DNA of 64,000 nucleotides from Tanypteryx hageni (taxonomy: Eukaryota > Arthropoda > Insecta > Odonata > Petaluridae). This document shows, piece by piece, positions 30,838 to 42,753 of the stretch. Both the position numbers and the translations under genes were made by a program. The notes beneath the pieces are model-generated. The model was not told the origin of the DNA and ran no database searches. It was given only the letters and a program-made list of their open reading frames with translations. Numbering within the stretch: position 1 is the first letter of the stretch; each line of letters opens with the position of its first letter. The stretch lies in assembly GCA_028673005.1 (NCBI GenBank), contig CM054116.1:35064854-35128853 (forward strand). The letters are read 5' to 3'.

Positions 30838-33800
30838 TGCCATTCGCTCTCACTCCCCGAACAGCCGAAGTATTCAGAGGCATTCAAATGACATTTCCAC
30901 AATCCGCACATGTAGCGCTTTTATCCCGTCCATTCGAATATCTCTTATAAGATCCTTTTCGATTTATAGGTAAGAACTCAAGGACTAAGCTAATATTGTT
31001 AGGAGTCTTCATGTTTGGAAAAATAGAAGGATGCGACAAGAGGACGCACACATGTATATATATACATATGGTATATAAATAAGGTGTATAATAAGAATCA
31101 ACTAGAATTTGAAATATTTGGTTGGGAACAAGTGGTCACATACCTAATAGCGTGCACCTCCTAGGCGATAGAAGAACTAATGTCGGGGATAGGAGCTTTC
31201 TGGCTCTCACCCTTTTTCGGCAGAAGAAAACTAGTGGTGGCCAAAGAAGGGCAGGCCCTCCAAAGTTCCTAGTTCTTTCTCTACAGTCTATCTCGATTCC
31301 TAGTTGAATAGGAACACTTACGCGTTTTTAAAGTCATGGTTCACGTTCGTCACATGGCTACGGTGCTGACAATATCTGGATATGTCAAGGATACGGTCAA
31401 ATTCTTTAAATTTACTGCCCTCTTCGTCCTTCATATGGCCTCAATCTCTCTCTTCTCACTCGCCCTTTTATCTCCTTTCTCTTTCATACATTGCCTCCCA
31501 CGCAACCAGCCTTAAAAGAACGCGCTCAATTTTATCGTCACAGTACCCTCGCCAATCTACTTGTAGTACCTGTGCTTCTTTCGCCATTTTCTCCTCTTCA
31601 CATATTTCCTCCTCTTCGCTCTTTTTCATCATTCTCTTTTCACTTGCCCCATTTCTCTCTCTCTCTCTCTTTATGCTCTCCTCTCTAATTTACTCACTCC
31701 TCTTACCCTCTCCAATTTTCTCTCTCGTTCACCTCTGTCGCCTTTCTCCATCCTTCCATTTGTATCTTCGTTTCAGGAATAACCTATAAAATGCTGCCTC
31801 TTCGGCTTAACAATCGGGCGAATTCTTTAAATTCCTTTCTGCCTCCTTCGGATTTCATACCACAACGTAATCCCTCCGTTTATTCCAATTTCCGCTACAC
31901 TCATCCATTTCTCGGAGATGTTCGTTTCGTCCGAACTTTCCCTTTTTTCTTATTTAATACTTTCTCCGCCCGTCCTTTTATTCTATCTCCATTCCATTCC
32001 CTTTCCTTCAGTCATCCTCTCTCACTTTCTCTCTTATCGATTTTCAAATATCCCACTCAAATTCCTCGGCTTTTGTTGCTCCTGATATAGGTAAACTCTC
32101 GAGTCCTCTAATCCGTGTCTCATGTTTTAATCCGCGTTTACCCTGTTCTTATTCATCCGTGATTTACTCATCTATTATTTCATCGCCTTGTCCATTTTCC
32201 CGCTTACATCACGAACTTTTTTTTCATTTTTTCTCCCTTTATTTTCTACCTCAAACACTCGAAGCGAAAATCTCTGCAAGAAATCCGAGTGTCGTAAAAA
32301 AAACTTTATTGCCGCGCATGCGTCCGAAAAGATGTATCCGTCTCGTTCTCCAAACGGCCGCATGTGACTTAATTTTACACCCCTCCCTCCGACCGTTCTT
32401 TATAAGTTTCGGGGAGCGAAAATGCGAATTGCCTGTTTAACCACCGGAAATGCTCCCGGTCGTATGTATCTTCATTGTGATCGTTTCTGGAACAATCTCA
32501 AAGAAGAAGAAAACGGTGTAAAAATAGTCCGCCGGTGGACGCGTGCCCAAACGTTGCTGACGTCACGGAGTCCCTGAGCGAGACGGATGGAGAAGAAATG
32601 CAGAAAGAGAGAGAGAGAGAAAGAAAGAAAAATCCGTCCTGCGATGAATCGACTTTGCCCATTGACCGAAGTTACGAAAGATATTTTTAAAACATGTGGA
32701 CTTGTTTCCGTGTGTCTTGTCGACATGTGTGGGATTATACCCGTCTATGTGAGTGCGTGTGGGAACGAGATCAAAAAAGATTTGCCTTAGGTGACGACGA
32801 TTATCTTGGAGTCCGCACGCGCACGCTCTCTTCCAGTGATTTATATACTTTTTTCGCGGCGCGTTCCATCGGAAGCGCTTTCGTTTGAGCTGCTCATTAA
32901 ACGCGGGAAACAAGTGAACGGAGAGATCGAAGAATAAGTGGCGATGTCTCAACTGCTGCGCAAACGGAACAGATTGTTCTTCGAGTGGACTTTATTTTTT
33001 TGTATTGTCTGGCATCTTATCGCGTCGAGGAATGACGAAGTCCTTCTGTCGTTTGAGAAAACAGGAAAGGATTATCGTTTTCCTTAAAGACGAGTTCGTG
33101 GGTGATCGATCAGAGGCGATGACTTACTTCAGTATCACTGGATTGGGTCCAGAGAGTCTTTTTCAACTTTCCTTGTAATATTCTGACAGAAGAATGATCC
33201 CAAGGTGAAGATTTGATGATCTCAAATGGCATGACATCTGTAAGCGAATAAATGTTTAACCTTCTTTTTATACAATTCACGAATGATTTTTCTTTCTGCG
33301 TTCGGGACTTCTGATAAAAAGAAGGCTCAATAAAAATGCAGTTACACATTTTGATTTTCATCATGGTAAGTCGAACGGTCACTCGAGGAAACTCAAGGAG
33401 CCAAACGAGTGACAGGCGCCATTTCAGAAACAATTTGAAAATTAATTCAAATACAATAAAATCGGTTACTAGGCTATTAAAAAATAACGACCCAAAATAT
33501 TCTAAATTTTGCTATGAAACACGAGCCTCGGAAGAAATTCGCGTCCTAATATTGGTCCGCCTCTTTCGATGTCACCTGCGTCAATGGTGCTATTCTCGGT
33601 TTCGCACGCTCTATTTTGATATCTTCCGTCTCCTTTCTTTTTCGAAAAACAGCCGGAGAATTTTATATTCTAGGAAAAAGAAAAGGAAGCCGAAGGAAGA
33701 GGGAAAAAAAACATCCTCACCCTTATTCTCTCGTCCTCCCCTCTCTCTTTCCCGAGGGGGATGCGCTACTCGCCTTCCTTTTGAGTGATGAAAACGAAAT

Positions 33801-34778
33801 GTTCGACGCACGCATGCAAGCCTCCCGTAATGGGAGTCCCATCCTTCAATCCTCTCCAACCTACCAATTCCCAATTCGCCTCTCCAGCCCCGTTTCGCCG
33901 CCAGGTGTTATTTCGAAATTAGTGCAACGAATCATAAAATTGAAATTTTCAATTATTTGGATGTAGGATAAGTACTTCAAAATCTTGCTAATGGCTTGAA
34001 GAAATATTTTATCTCGGAAACGTGGATTATAGGGACAAAATCAATAAACAAGCGTAATATGGAGAAATAGATCTTGCGTTACAACTTAAAATCACCAATG
34101 TAATTCAGGGTATACTTGGTGGGATCATTTAAATAGAATATGCTAGATCGACTGTAGTACCGACTCGTAATTGCGCCATATGTCGATATTTTATAGAAAT
34201 CTTTCGTAATAGTTACTTTGGCTTTAAAAAACTATTTTATACTTACTTTTGTCTGGGTCTCAGACTCTTAATTCTTATATTAAGGAAGTATGATGTGGGC
34301 ATCACACGAATTTCTCATTATCTGTAATATTTCTAGCAATTAATTCTTTTACCAAAGGGAAATATATAATCATTGAAATAAAAATAATTGTCAACTACTT
34401 TGGATGAAATTCAGAAATGGAAACTTTTTCTTACTTTTCGTAGTGTTTAAATAAATACAGTTAACTGCTTTGGACGAAAATAGGTAGATTCCAATCCCGT
34501 TCAAAATCGTCATTACTTAAAGAGTTTAATTTTCTACGAGTATTATGGCACACCCGTCTGGTCTGATCTGAAACAAATATGCTGTTATGGTTCTGAATAT
34601 ATGTATAAATTATAAATATTAAATATCATTGAAAATTATGCGGAAAGTTCAACACAGATATGTGTAAAGAACTTTATTATTCCTTGTATGTGCAGCCATG
34701 CATTTTATATCTATAAAAACGTCTTGATTTCGTTATTATTGATGTTGCGCACGGTTCTACGGCAATTAGTCCCGGGTA
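30838..34778. other. 3' flank of the transporter, no gene recognised
   Basis: After the stop codon I see no further exon. From about 31,380 to 32,260 the plus strand is strongly pyrimidine-rich, giving long but low-complexity open frames. The 32,300-33,900 stretch is more GC-rich, with a TGACGTCA palindrome near 32,558 and GA-rich runs near 32,600; it could be a promoter or CpG-type region of a neighbouring gene, but no start or coding exon supports that. None of the open frames here has a recognisable family. Confidence 0.5.
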
Positions 34779-34858
34779 ATTCGTCGCGTGTCAAATTCGT
34801 CGCAAGACAAATTCGTCGCAATACAAATCAGTCGCATGGCAAATTCGTCGCAAATTCA
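34779..34858. repeat. 16-bp minisatellite, about 5 units
   Basis: Five consecutive units of the form ATTCGTCGCNNNNCAA occur at exact 16-bp spacing: units end GTGTCAA, AAGACAA, AATACAA, ATGGCAA (this one starts ATCAGTCGC) and a final partial AAATTCA. The TCGTCGC core is far more GC-rich than the surroundings. Confidence 0.9.
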
Positions 34859-35271
34859 GGAACCGTTGAGGAAATAGGAGATATCTATCTGTTATTTTCA
34901 ATGTCACGATTTGCATATTGAGATCCCGAGTCGCGCATCGGCAGTGGAATGTCCCGCCGTCCAAGATGCAGCGAAATTTTGGTCCGACTCTGTTTTTCAT
35001 ACGCTATAAAAATATCTGGCGATACTTTCTTGGTAAATACTCTTCTCACTCAAATTTTTTCCATTTTAATTCTTTTCCTTATAACATAGCTTAATAATTG
35101 TTAAAACTCGAGCTCAGATTGTTTTCTCAAGGCTAAATACCTTCCTCTCCCTTATCTAAAAATTTATCTCGATAACCGTTTGCCGAGAGAAATAAAATCG
35201 TTATAAATGGTGATATTTAAAATAATTTATTTACCGTCGATAATTTAAATTCCGTTTTTTATTAATTTGAA

Positions 35272-35301
35272 CCCGTCATTTTTGACGGGCTTTTATGCTA
35301 G
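35272..35301 (+). mobile_element. Helitron-like 3' terminus
   Basis: A perfect 7-bp stem (CCCGTCA, loop TTTT, TGACGGG; 35,272-35,289) is followed after 8 bases by CTAG at 35,298-35,301 and then T. Stem-loop, CTRR end and a T host base are the signature of Helitron 3' termini. No Rep/helicase coding sequence and no certain 5' TC end were found, so the rest of the element is undefined; it would extend to the left. Confidence 0.55.
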
Positions 35302-35489
35302 TATCCCATTAAAATGCCAAGATTCTCCAAAATATGTCATTTGAACGTTAAATTTAGTAATTTCAATTATTTCAATTTTCACGATAAGAAAACTAATTTT
35401 CATACCTTTCTCTTATAAATGCGCAAATCCCGCGTCGATATCTCAACTTATAGATATTTCAAAATTTTATCGAGAAAAGGCTTGCACGC

Positions 35490-35640
35490 TTCATTTCAAC
35501 TGGTAAATCAAACAGAGAAGGGACGCTTCTGAATCCGAACCCGAGACTTTTTCGGGATTTTTTCGTCATTGACGGCTTTTAATGCGTGACTAAAGTGCTA
35601 CTGCCAAATCTCAACTCGCATTCTGTTAGAAAACTAGCAA
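35490..35640 (-). repeat. Possible dispersed repeat family A, diverged copy
   Basis: Read on the minus strand it contains AGCACTTTA, then AAAGTCTCGGGTTCGGATTC and GTTTGATTTACC, similar to the AAGTCCCGGGTTCGATTCT and TTTGATTTACA blocks of the copy at 41,790-42,058. A still weaker relative with AGCACTTTA and AAGTCCCGAGTTTGG lies on the minus strand at 2,260-2,350. Confidence 0.45.
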
Positions 35641-36814
35641 CGAAGTCTCAATTCGCCTCATACGAATACGAGTAAAAAAATCTTTATGTACAACAGATAA
35701 AAATTCTTACGTTACCTTATAGGAAATTTTATGATGAATCTGATTATACCTTTATAAATAACCTGAAAAATTGGCAAATACCTTAAAAATTAAAAACAAT
35801 TTTAAATGTCTAATTTTTGTACCCTGCGTATATCATCCTTTCTTATACATACAACTTCATATTTCAGCTTCTATTGAATAAAAAGGGACAATGTTTTTTA
35901 TGTGACTTCTATAATGATTCCGAAAAACAGCAAAGTAACGCAAGAATAAATAGAAATTATTGATTAAAAAAAATAAAAATCGTTACATTTATCTAACATT
36001 TTTAGTCGAGACATAAAAAAGTTGACCTGCGGGAAAGCTTTTCCCTAATTGGTTTAGAGGGGTAATTGCAGCAAATAAAATGTTTAGAATAGTTTATATT
36101 TATATTTGAAGAAAGTTGCATGCCAATAACTTTCAAGATATTGATTATTATACGAAAGCGCGGGCACGCGCTGGATTCCTGCCAAATCTCAATCTTCTAC
36201 ATAGAAGAGAAATTTGTTAAAACATGTATAAAAAGCGTCATACACAAATTGGCAAGATGAATAAGCCTTTTATTATTATCCTGATCAGATAAGATACAAA
36301 TATTTCATCAATTCTATTTTCATAAATTTTTATATATTAGAAAGATCTCATGTCAAACTTTCCCGGCGAATTGATGCGAAGAAGTTTTTATATATTGCCT
36401 GCGACGAATTGGCGGTACACCATTGCACACCTCCTTCGAACAAAATTTCTTTGGCATCGGTTGGCCAGTCCCTAAATAAATTCATGAAAACCGAAAAAAA
36501 TAATTTGCAATACTGGCATCCCTGCTGGCTAGTTGCGGTACAAATATAACATATATTCACGTATTTATTAGACGATTCTACGTAACAAATGTAGTTTAAG
36601 TTGGTTGGGTATTCCGAATTCTTGAAAACAGAAATGTTTCAAGTTGCAATTTTGACACTTCTGATCGATAGATCACACATCATGTATTTATGTGAAGATT
36701 CTATGTACCAAATTTTCTTGAAACCGATTCAGCCTATTCTTCCCAATACACTAAAAGTTCATTAACGACGGCGGCGAAACGGCCGCGGCGAACCGTACCG
36801 TACCGTACAGATTA

Positions 36815-37778
36815 GTGTTTAGGATGGCTTCACCTAGGATTCCCGTTTCCTCCTTTCCATGCGACGCTGATTTCGAGGGAATGAGGTCTCGAATCACGGA
36901 GCTGGTAAGAGAGGTTACGGACCTCCGTCGGAGGGTGGCAAGAGCGGAGCCGGCCCTTGTTCGTGTTGGGAAAACGCATCCATCCCCGAGAACTCACCGC
37001 GCCAGGATGGCGACTCGGGTGCGCTCGAGTGCGAAAGTCGGTGGTGTGATCGAGGGTGTTTGTGGGACCCCTTCGGGGACTGGGGTCGCTCCAATCCTGA
37101 AACCCAACGATTGGAGAGTGGTCTCCAACCGGGGGGATCGTGGGGTGGTCCTGCGAAGGCTGGGAGCTGGGAATGCCTCGGCAGACCCCCTTCCAGTTTG
37201 CAGTCGGTTCGTGGCGTTGTCGGAGGACGACACTTCGGCCGATGCTCTCGCATCCGCTCCCGTCTCTTTGGCGGAGGCTGGATCTATGGGAAGTCGGGGT
37301 GGGAAGGGAGGGCTCGCGGGTGTTCTCCAGGTGTATACCAGGAGGAACGGTCCCCCAAGTGACGAGGGCGGTACGGGAGTCGGTGAAGTCAACGGGTTGC
37401 TCAAGGCTGCGGATGGTGGTCCATGTTGGGACTAATGACGCCTCGAAGCGCGAATCCGAGGAGATTGTAAGTTGTTTTGAGGACTTGGTCGCCGAGGTCA
37501 CTCGTGTCCGAGAGGAGTCGGTTTCTGATGTGCGGCTCACCATTTGTAGTATTGTCCCGCGGATTGACTGTGGTTCGGAGGTTTGGAGCCGCGTGGCGGG
37601 GCTAAACCAAAGGCTATGGAATTTCTGTGTGGGCATGGGAGTCGACTTCGTTGATCTCCGGCCGGTTCTCGGATCGTGTAGGGCACCCCTAAACGACTCT
37701 GGAGTCCATTACACGACCGAGGCTTCACAGAGTGTAGCGTGTAGGATCTTCGACCATGGTAGGTCTTTTTTAGATTAG
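36815..37778 (+). pseudogene. LINE ORF1: coiled-coil and esterase-like domain, frameshifted
   Basis: The frame from ATG at 36,815 (or 36,824) starts MASPRIPVSS and has a basic heptad-like stretch RSRITELVREVTDLRRRVARAE near residues 25-46, consistent with an ORF1 coiled coil. It includes CSRFVALSEDD, then loses the family similarity. In another frame (open to 37,778) the esterase-like part continues: CIPGGTVPQVTRAV, VVHVGTND and DSGVHYT, the last two matching the GxND and DxxH blocks of SGNH hydrolases. At least one frameshift between about 37,260 and 37,345 separates the halves, and I cannot place the GDS nucleophile block in frame. Base composition is clearly more GC-rich than the flanks. 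Confidence 0.7.
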
Positions 37779-37828
37779 AGAGTAGGGTAGGGTGTAGGCG
37801 TAATAGGGGATTTCATAAGGGCATCGAG

Positions 37829-39071
37829 TGTAATACAGTTTATAAGGGAGGTGATAAAGAAAACCTCGAAAATTATAGGCCGATTTCTCTAACATCATTA
37901 TCATGTAAGATTTTGGAGCACATTATTGTTAGCAACACAATGCGTTACCTAAAGAGTAGATCGCTCTTAGTCAGCTGTCAACATGGCTTCAGAAAAGGTA
38001 GATCTTGTGACACCCAACTCGGTCTGTTTGTGAATGATGTATTATCATGCGGCGAAAATAATAAACAGGTCGATGCAGTGTTCCTTGATTTTAGAAAAGC
38101 TTTTGACAAGTTTGTTATTAAAATTCGGAAATATTGGCGTTAATGTTAAAGTCGTTAACTGGGTTCGCGCTTTCCTTTTGAATAGAATACAAAAAGTAGT
38201 CATCGATGGTAAGTCCTCGAGTGCGGCAGATGTAGTCTCCGGAGTGTCGCAGGGTAGTGTGAGCGGACCTATGCTTTTCTTGCTTTATATAAACGACATC
38301 AGCTCAGTTGTTTAAAGTAACATCAGGCTTTTTGCGGATGACACCGTAGTCTATAGAGAAATTAGTGGTCCTAGCGACCATCGTCAGCTTCAGGATGATC
38401 TGGATGCGTTATCTGTTTGGTGCAAGAAATGGCAGCTAGAAATCAATCAGAAAAAGAGTAACGTTCTAAACTTTTGGAAATCTAGAAGCCCATCGTCCGT
38501 GTTTACGTACTCGATAGATGGTGAGAGCATTCCTGTTTCGGAATCCGTGAAATACCTCGGGGTATCCTTGAATCGTGACCTGTCTTGGGACAAGCACATA
38601 AGACGAGTGATAGGTGCGGCAAATAAGAAGTTGGCTTTTGTGCGTAGAATAGCCAGGAAAAGCACGGAAAAGGTGAGAGAATCCTGTTATTTATCGTTGG
38701 TTAGACCTCAAATGGAATACGCAGCAGCGGTTTGGGATCCATATCAGAGGGGACTCATAAAGGATTTAGAAAAAATACAGCGGCGAGCAGCTAGATTCGT
38801 GAAAAAGAATTACGATAAAAAACAGAGCGTTACGTTACTCATTGAAGAGTTGAGTTGGCCATCGTTGAAAGATCGTAGATTAGAGGCGAGACTTAAACTT
38901 CTAGATAAATATAGGTCGGAGATATTCGTAAATGAAATGAAGGATATTATTCGACAACCAACGTATATCGGACGGAGGGATAATGAGGACAAGATTCGCG
39001 AAATAGATAGTAGGACGGAGAGATATAAGGAGTCATTTTTCCCTAGGACAATACGTGACCACAATAGATAA
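37829..39071 (+). pseudogene. CR1-like reverse transcriptase (copy 3), frameshift and stop
   Basis: The reverse transcriptase begins directly at YKGGDKENLENYRPISL, then CQHGFRKGRSCDTQL and FLDFRKAFDK. A small deletion at about 38,110-38,115 shifts the frame; the similarity resumes as LLLKFGNIGVNV, VNWVRAFLLNR and GPMLFLLYINDISSVV. A TAA at 38,313-38,315 stands where copy 2 has a lysine codon. After it, LFADDTVVYREI (catalytic box intact) and the C-terminal domain stay open to 39,071. The sequence from 38,116 on is almost identical to copy 2. Confidence 0.88.
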
Positions 39072-39182
39072 CAGTGAATAATAATTAGATAGGAACTTGG
39101 TGCGCGGCACCCCCTGCCATCCACCGTCAAGGTGACTTGAAGGGTAATATGTAGATGTAGATGTACCTCGCGGCGAAACGGC

Positions 39183-41789
39183 GTCCTCCTTCCTTCCCAT
39201 CGCCACCTCCCCCCATTCCTACCCCCTTGGCTGCCTTTTTCCTCCAGTTATTCACCCCAAAGTATCGTCAGCCACCCGATAGGTGGCATGTACACATGAC
39301 ATAAAAAAATGGAAAAGATCGTAAAATTCGCTTCGGAGGAGTGTCAAACGCATGGAAACGAGAGAGAGAGAGAAAAGAGGGAGGAAGGGGGAAAGGAGGG
39401 AGAAAGGGGGAAAGGAGGGAGTAGTCAGTAAAGGGGGTTTGGAGGAGAGTCTGCTGATTTAGGATCGGATGCGAGGGTGGAGGCAGTGAGGGATAATAGA
39501 CGACAGGAGGGAGAAAAAGAGAGAGAGAGAGAAAGAGAGGTGAAGGTGTCAGAGGGTGGGACGCAACAGATAGCTTCCTCTCGGGCCATTTCCTTGATCA
39601 GGCTCCTTGTCCTATCTTTCCTCGCATCTTTATTCCGTCCTCATCCCCTCCCCCAAATGAAAGCCTAGCTCCCCATTCTTTCCCTCCCCTCATCCCGGCC
39701 TGTGTACGCCAGCCTTCTTTGTTAACCTTTTCTATTTGTTCTCCCTCCATCCTGCCTACAACCATAAACGTCATACCCTTTGCTCTTCCTCCGCCCCTAG
39801 GATACCCACACTCTTCTCTTTGCTCTCAATCTACGGAGGAATTTCGTCGCGAAGTTTGCGCGTTTGTGTTTTAGATAGGCCGCGTCTCTGAATTTTTATC
39901 GACCATTGAAATCAAAATGTCCGTGAAATATGTAAGATAAATAAAATTTAATCGCAATTTTCCGCCTAGTATTTTCATATTGAGGTAATTTATTTCTATT
40001 TTCTGATAAAAGGTATTATTCCTGGCCGACAATGACGTGATATGATGGCGATCCGCGATTAGATAATAGACTCTTCTTTGTTATGTACTAGCTCAATAAA
40101 CTGGTCAATGAACAAAGTCGAATACCCATGAGTGATAAGTTATAATCCTCCTCGTCATCTTTGATCTCTGGTATTAGACATTCGTGTTTCGAAATCTTGC
40201 GTTTATGTTTGTTACTCTGAATGTTTTAAAACATAATTTTACGTAGAAGGTAGATTATATTTTGATAGAGTGGAACCTTTAAGGGGCTTATCAAAGAAGA
40301 GAGAAAGGAAACTATAAAGGAACAGATTCATAGATGGTGTGAAGGCAGTGTAAGGTTACGACTAGTTTTGAAGGGAAGAGCTATAAATGGAGGTAGTTAG
40401 GGTGTTATTCTGCTCGCCTAATGAGAGATAGAAAACTCGGCGATGTCAAAAAGAATCATTGCAAAGCTTTAAGCTTCTTAAGGGGCTAAAATGAGATACA
40501 ATTCCAGAATGATAAGCAGCGGTGACAATAAAAGCGATGTAGCTCATACAGTTGCTACAGTAAAACGAAGGTCAGGTCACATATGATAAGGACGTAAATT
40601 TGTTTTTTTGTCGCTTTCCACAAAAAATTCCATTTTAACAAATGGCTCGATTAAAGGGTTATTTTTATTGTTTATGTGGCTGCGTAATAATTACATCTCG
40701 TATAAATTCAGGAGTTTCGTTTTTACGATAAAGCCTATAAAATTTAGTGAAGGTGGAGCAGTTAGGATTACCGGAGAGGATTAAGGACGGGGAACCAGAA
40801 TTAATCTCAATTACAGATTAAGCGATTTATATTTATCATGTTAATTTAAATAGTTTCAATAGCAAAGCAAATATATATATTAATTTTAAAAATCACATCA
40901 TATTAAAAAGTTACTATTGCTTATCGCATCGTTTCGGAAGATATTTTTGGCATCACAGTATAATCTCGCTGTAACGCTGTCCTCGAGGTCCACATAGCTG
41001 TATAACAAGATGTTTTCAAAAGAGTCTAGTTGTAATGATGTTAAAACAAGATGATCCAAACGGAATTTGATGATGCCTACTTACCATTTAATCATTTTTT
41101 ATTTAATACTTTTATTGCCTTTAATAGCTTTAAAATCACCGCGGATATGTTGCGTTTTGTGTTCCCAAATTTCATAATTTAGCGTTATAAAATATTTAAA
41201 ATACATCCGAACGGAATATTAATTTGACCACGCGTATTTGTGCAGCAAAAATAACGCGTGTATGTATTAAACTATTCCGAATTCGAGTCCAACAATAGTT
41301 GTTGCTATGGCAACACTCTCGTAACCTAACAGTAATAAAAGGATACTTCTGTCCCTTTGTCCCTTTGTGGCTCCCTCTGTCACGCTATAAAAAAGCGAAT
41401 AACTCGATAATGGAACAAGATTCATTTTTTATATTTGGCAGGAATTATCAATTTGCATATTGTAAAATGATGACGAAAATTAATCTCGAAAAAAGTTCTA
41501 GGTTTGACTCCAAGGTAGGCAATTCCATTTCCCGTATGATAACACGTAAAAATCGACTGCAGACTTTTATTATTTTTGAGATCTATATTAGAAAAAATTC
41601 ACCTATGATCTTCAGAACTAGCCCATTTCAAAGAAAAAACTATGAAGTTTCTTATTCTGTTCATCTTTTCCCGCCTACATTTCGAAATTCCTCATGTTAG
41701 ACGTTTAATTCACATATTTTGGGGAAATCTTGCCATTTATTTACGCGAAATTCTAAGAAATACAATCGATAAGCAAAATTCTACGATAA
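39183..41789. other. Non-genic stretch
   Basis: GA-rich low-complexity sequence occupies about 39,358-39,420 and 39,508-39,545. The remainder is AT-rich with no open frame that resembles a known family. An open frame at 41,299-41,700 has no recognisable motif. Confidence 0.5.
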
Positions 41790-42058
41790 AAATAGAATCT
41801 TTATTAATTTCTTCAGAGAATAATACAAATGATACCCTGCACGATGGATTTCAGATTTCCCATGTAAATCAAATGGGAAAGATAGTTCCTAGAATCGAAC
41901 CCGGGACTTCAATCTTCGCAAAGAAAATTATCCTCGGGAGCTTAGCCCCAGTAACATGGGATTTTCACCAAGTTTCATGAAAACTGGTCAAATGGTTCAA
42001 AAGTTAATAAGGAGGGACGGACAGACAGACAGACACAACGACAAAACTAGAAGCCTAT
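41790..42058 (-). repeat. Dispersed repeat family A, minus-strand copy
   Basis: On the minus strand it runs ATAGGCT, CTGTCTGTCTGTCCGTCCCTCC, TTTGAACCATTTGACC, TTTTCATGAAACTTGGT, GCGAAGATTGAAGTCCCGGG, GGTTCGATTCT, AGGAACT and CGTGCAGGG. The same order is found at 16,305-16,580. The B-box-like GGTTCGATTCT is preserved but I find no convincing A box, so SINE status is uncertain. Confidence 0.7.
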
Positions 42059-42480
42059 TTCCAATCTGGAAAGTAGACTAAAAACATTCCAATAACAAAA
42101 TTTATGCGATCGATTTATATCAATTAAAATGTATCTATTCTGATTTCAAGAAAAGGTAATTCTCAATTTCTTGCTTTCTGGAAGGAATAAATTTGAAATG
42201 GATTTTTTGGAGCCTGAGACGTTTACATTTACTGCTGCGTTCCACTCCGTAGAAGGTCGCCTTATAGCAGAATACCAGTGTATTTGCATTATTATAAAAT
42301 ACCAAGATTCTTTTGTTTAACCAAACAGCTTTATGCTATCAATAAAAAATTCACATGGGAATTATCAATTTGAGCTGATTAGAGTATCTGTATTCTCATA
42401 CCTTTCGTTTTAAGATATATTCGAAAATATTCGCTGATATAACATGGAGATTCGATAAAGAGTTCATTTTGTATCTACTG

Positions 42481-42570
42481 TTGGTGAATCACCGCTGATG
42501 ACGCCTACTTTGCAGCGGAAATGCGTATATGATTTTCCTGGTTTTTTATGGACATTAAAAGCAAAGCTAT
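42481..42570 (+). ncRNA. Hammerhead-ribozyme-like motif, copy 1
   Basis: CTGATGA (42,495-42,501) is followed by a decayed stem-loop and GAAA (42,518-42,521), then TGCGTA. CUGANGA, stem II and GAAA form the hammerhead catalytic core. One extra base seems to lie between CUGANGA and the stem, as in the other two copies. The flanks GTGAATCAC upstream and TTT..GGTTTTT..TTATGG downstream match the copy at 61,227. Penelope-like elements are known to carry hammerhead motifs, but no Penelope reverse transcriptase is visible in this window. Confidence 0.4.
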
Positions 42571-42753
42571 AGTTTTTCAATGTTCGGTGACGAAACTTAA
42601 ATCTCAGTGTGAGGCGAATGTTATACCAAAATACTTATTAATTTGAGTTATAAAATCAACGTTACTATCTAAGAACTCCGTTAAAACTGTGTGGAATAGC
42701 TGAAATAGGAAAACGCAAAGAAGAATTACGTGGCTTCAGGTATTAATCCATTG

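Larger units (their letters stand above)
36784..39169 (+). mobile_element. CR1-like LINE, copy 3, both ends present, endonuclease missing
   Basis: The insertion is flanked by a perfect 13-bp direct repeat, GCGGCGAAACGGC, at 36,771-36,783 and 39,170-39,182. It has a short GC-rich leader with three CCGTA units, an ORF1 region with an esterase-like domain (to 37,778), a junction at about 37,790-37,830, the reverse transcriptase from the YKGGDKENLENYRP block onward, a 3' UTR and a TGTAGATGTAGATGTA tail. In complete CR1-group elements ORF2 starts with an apurinic-type endonuclease of over 200 residues; here that and the linker are absent. ORF1 with an SGNH-type esterase is typical of CR1-group LINEs, hence the assignment. 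Confidence 0.85.

Noticed and set aside
30959..31100. Poly(A) signal for the transporter
   Set aside because: Only AATAAG/ATAAATA-like strings are present; none is a canonical AATAAA with clear downstream context.
32550..32570. TGACGTCA as a promoter element
   Set aside because: It is a single palindromic octamer in GC-richer DNA with no start site or coding exon attached; too little to call a regulatory site.
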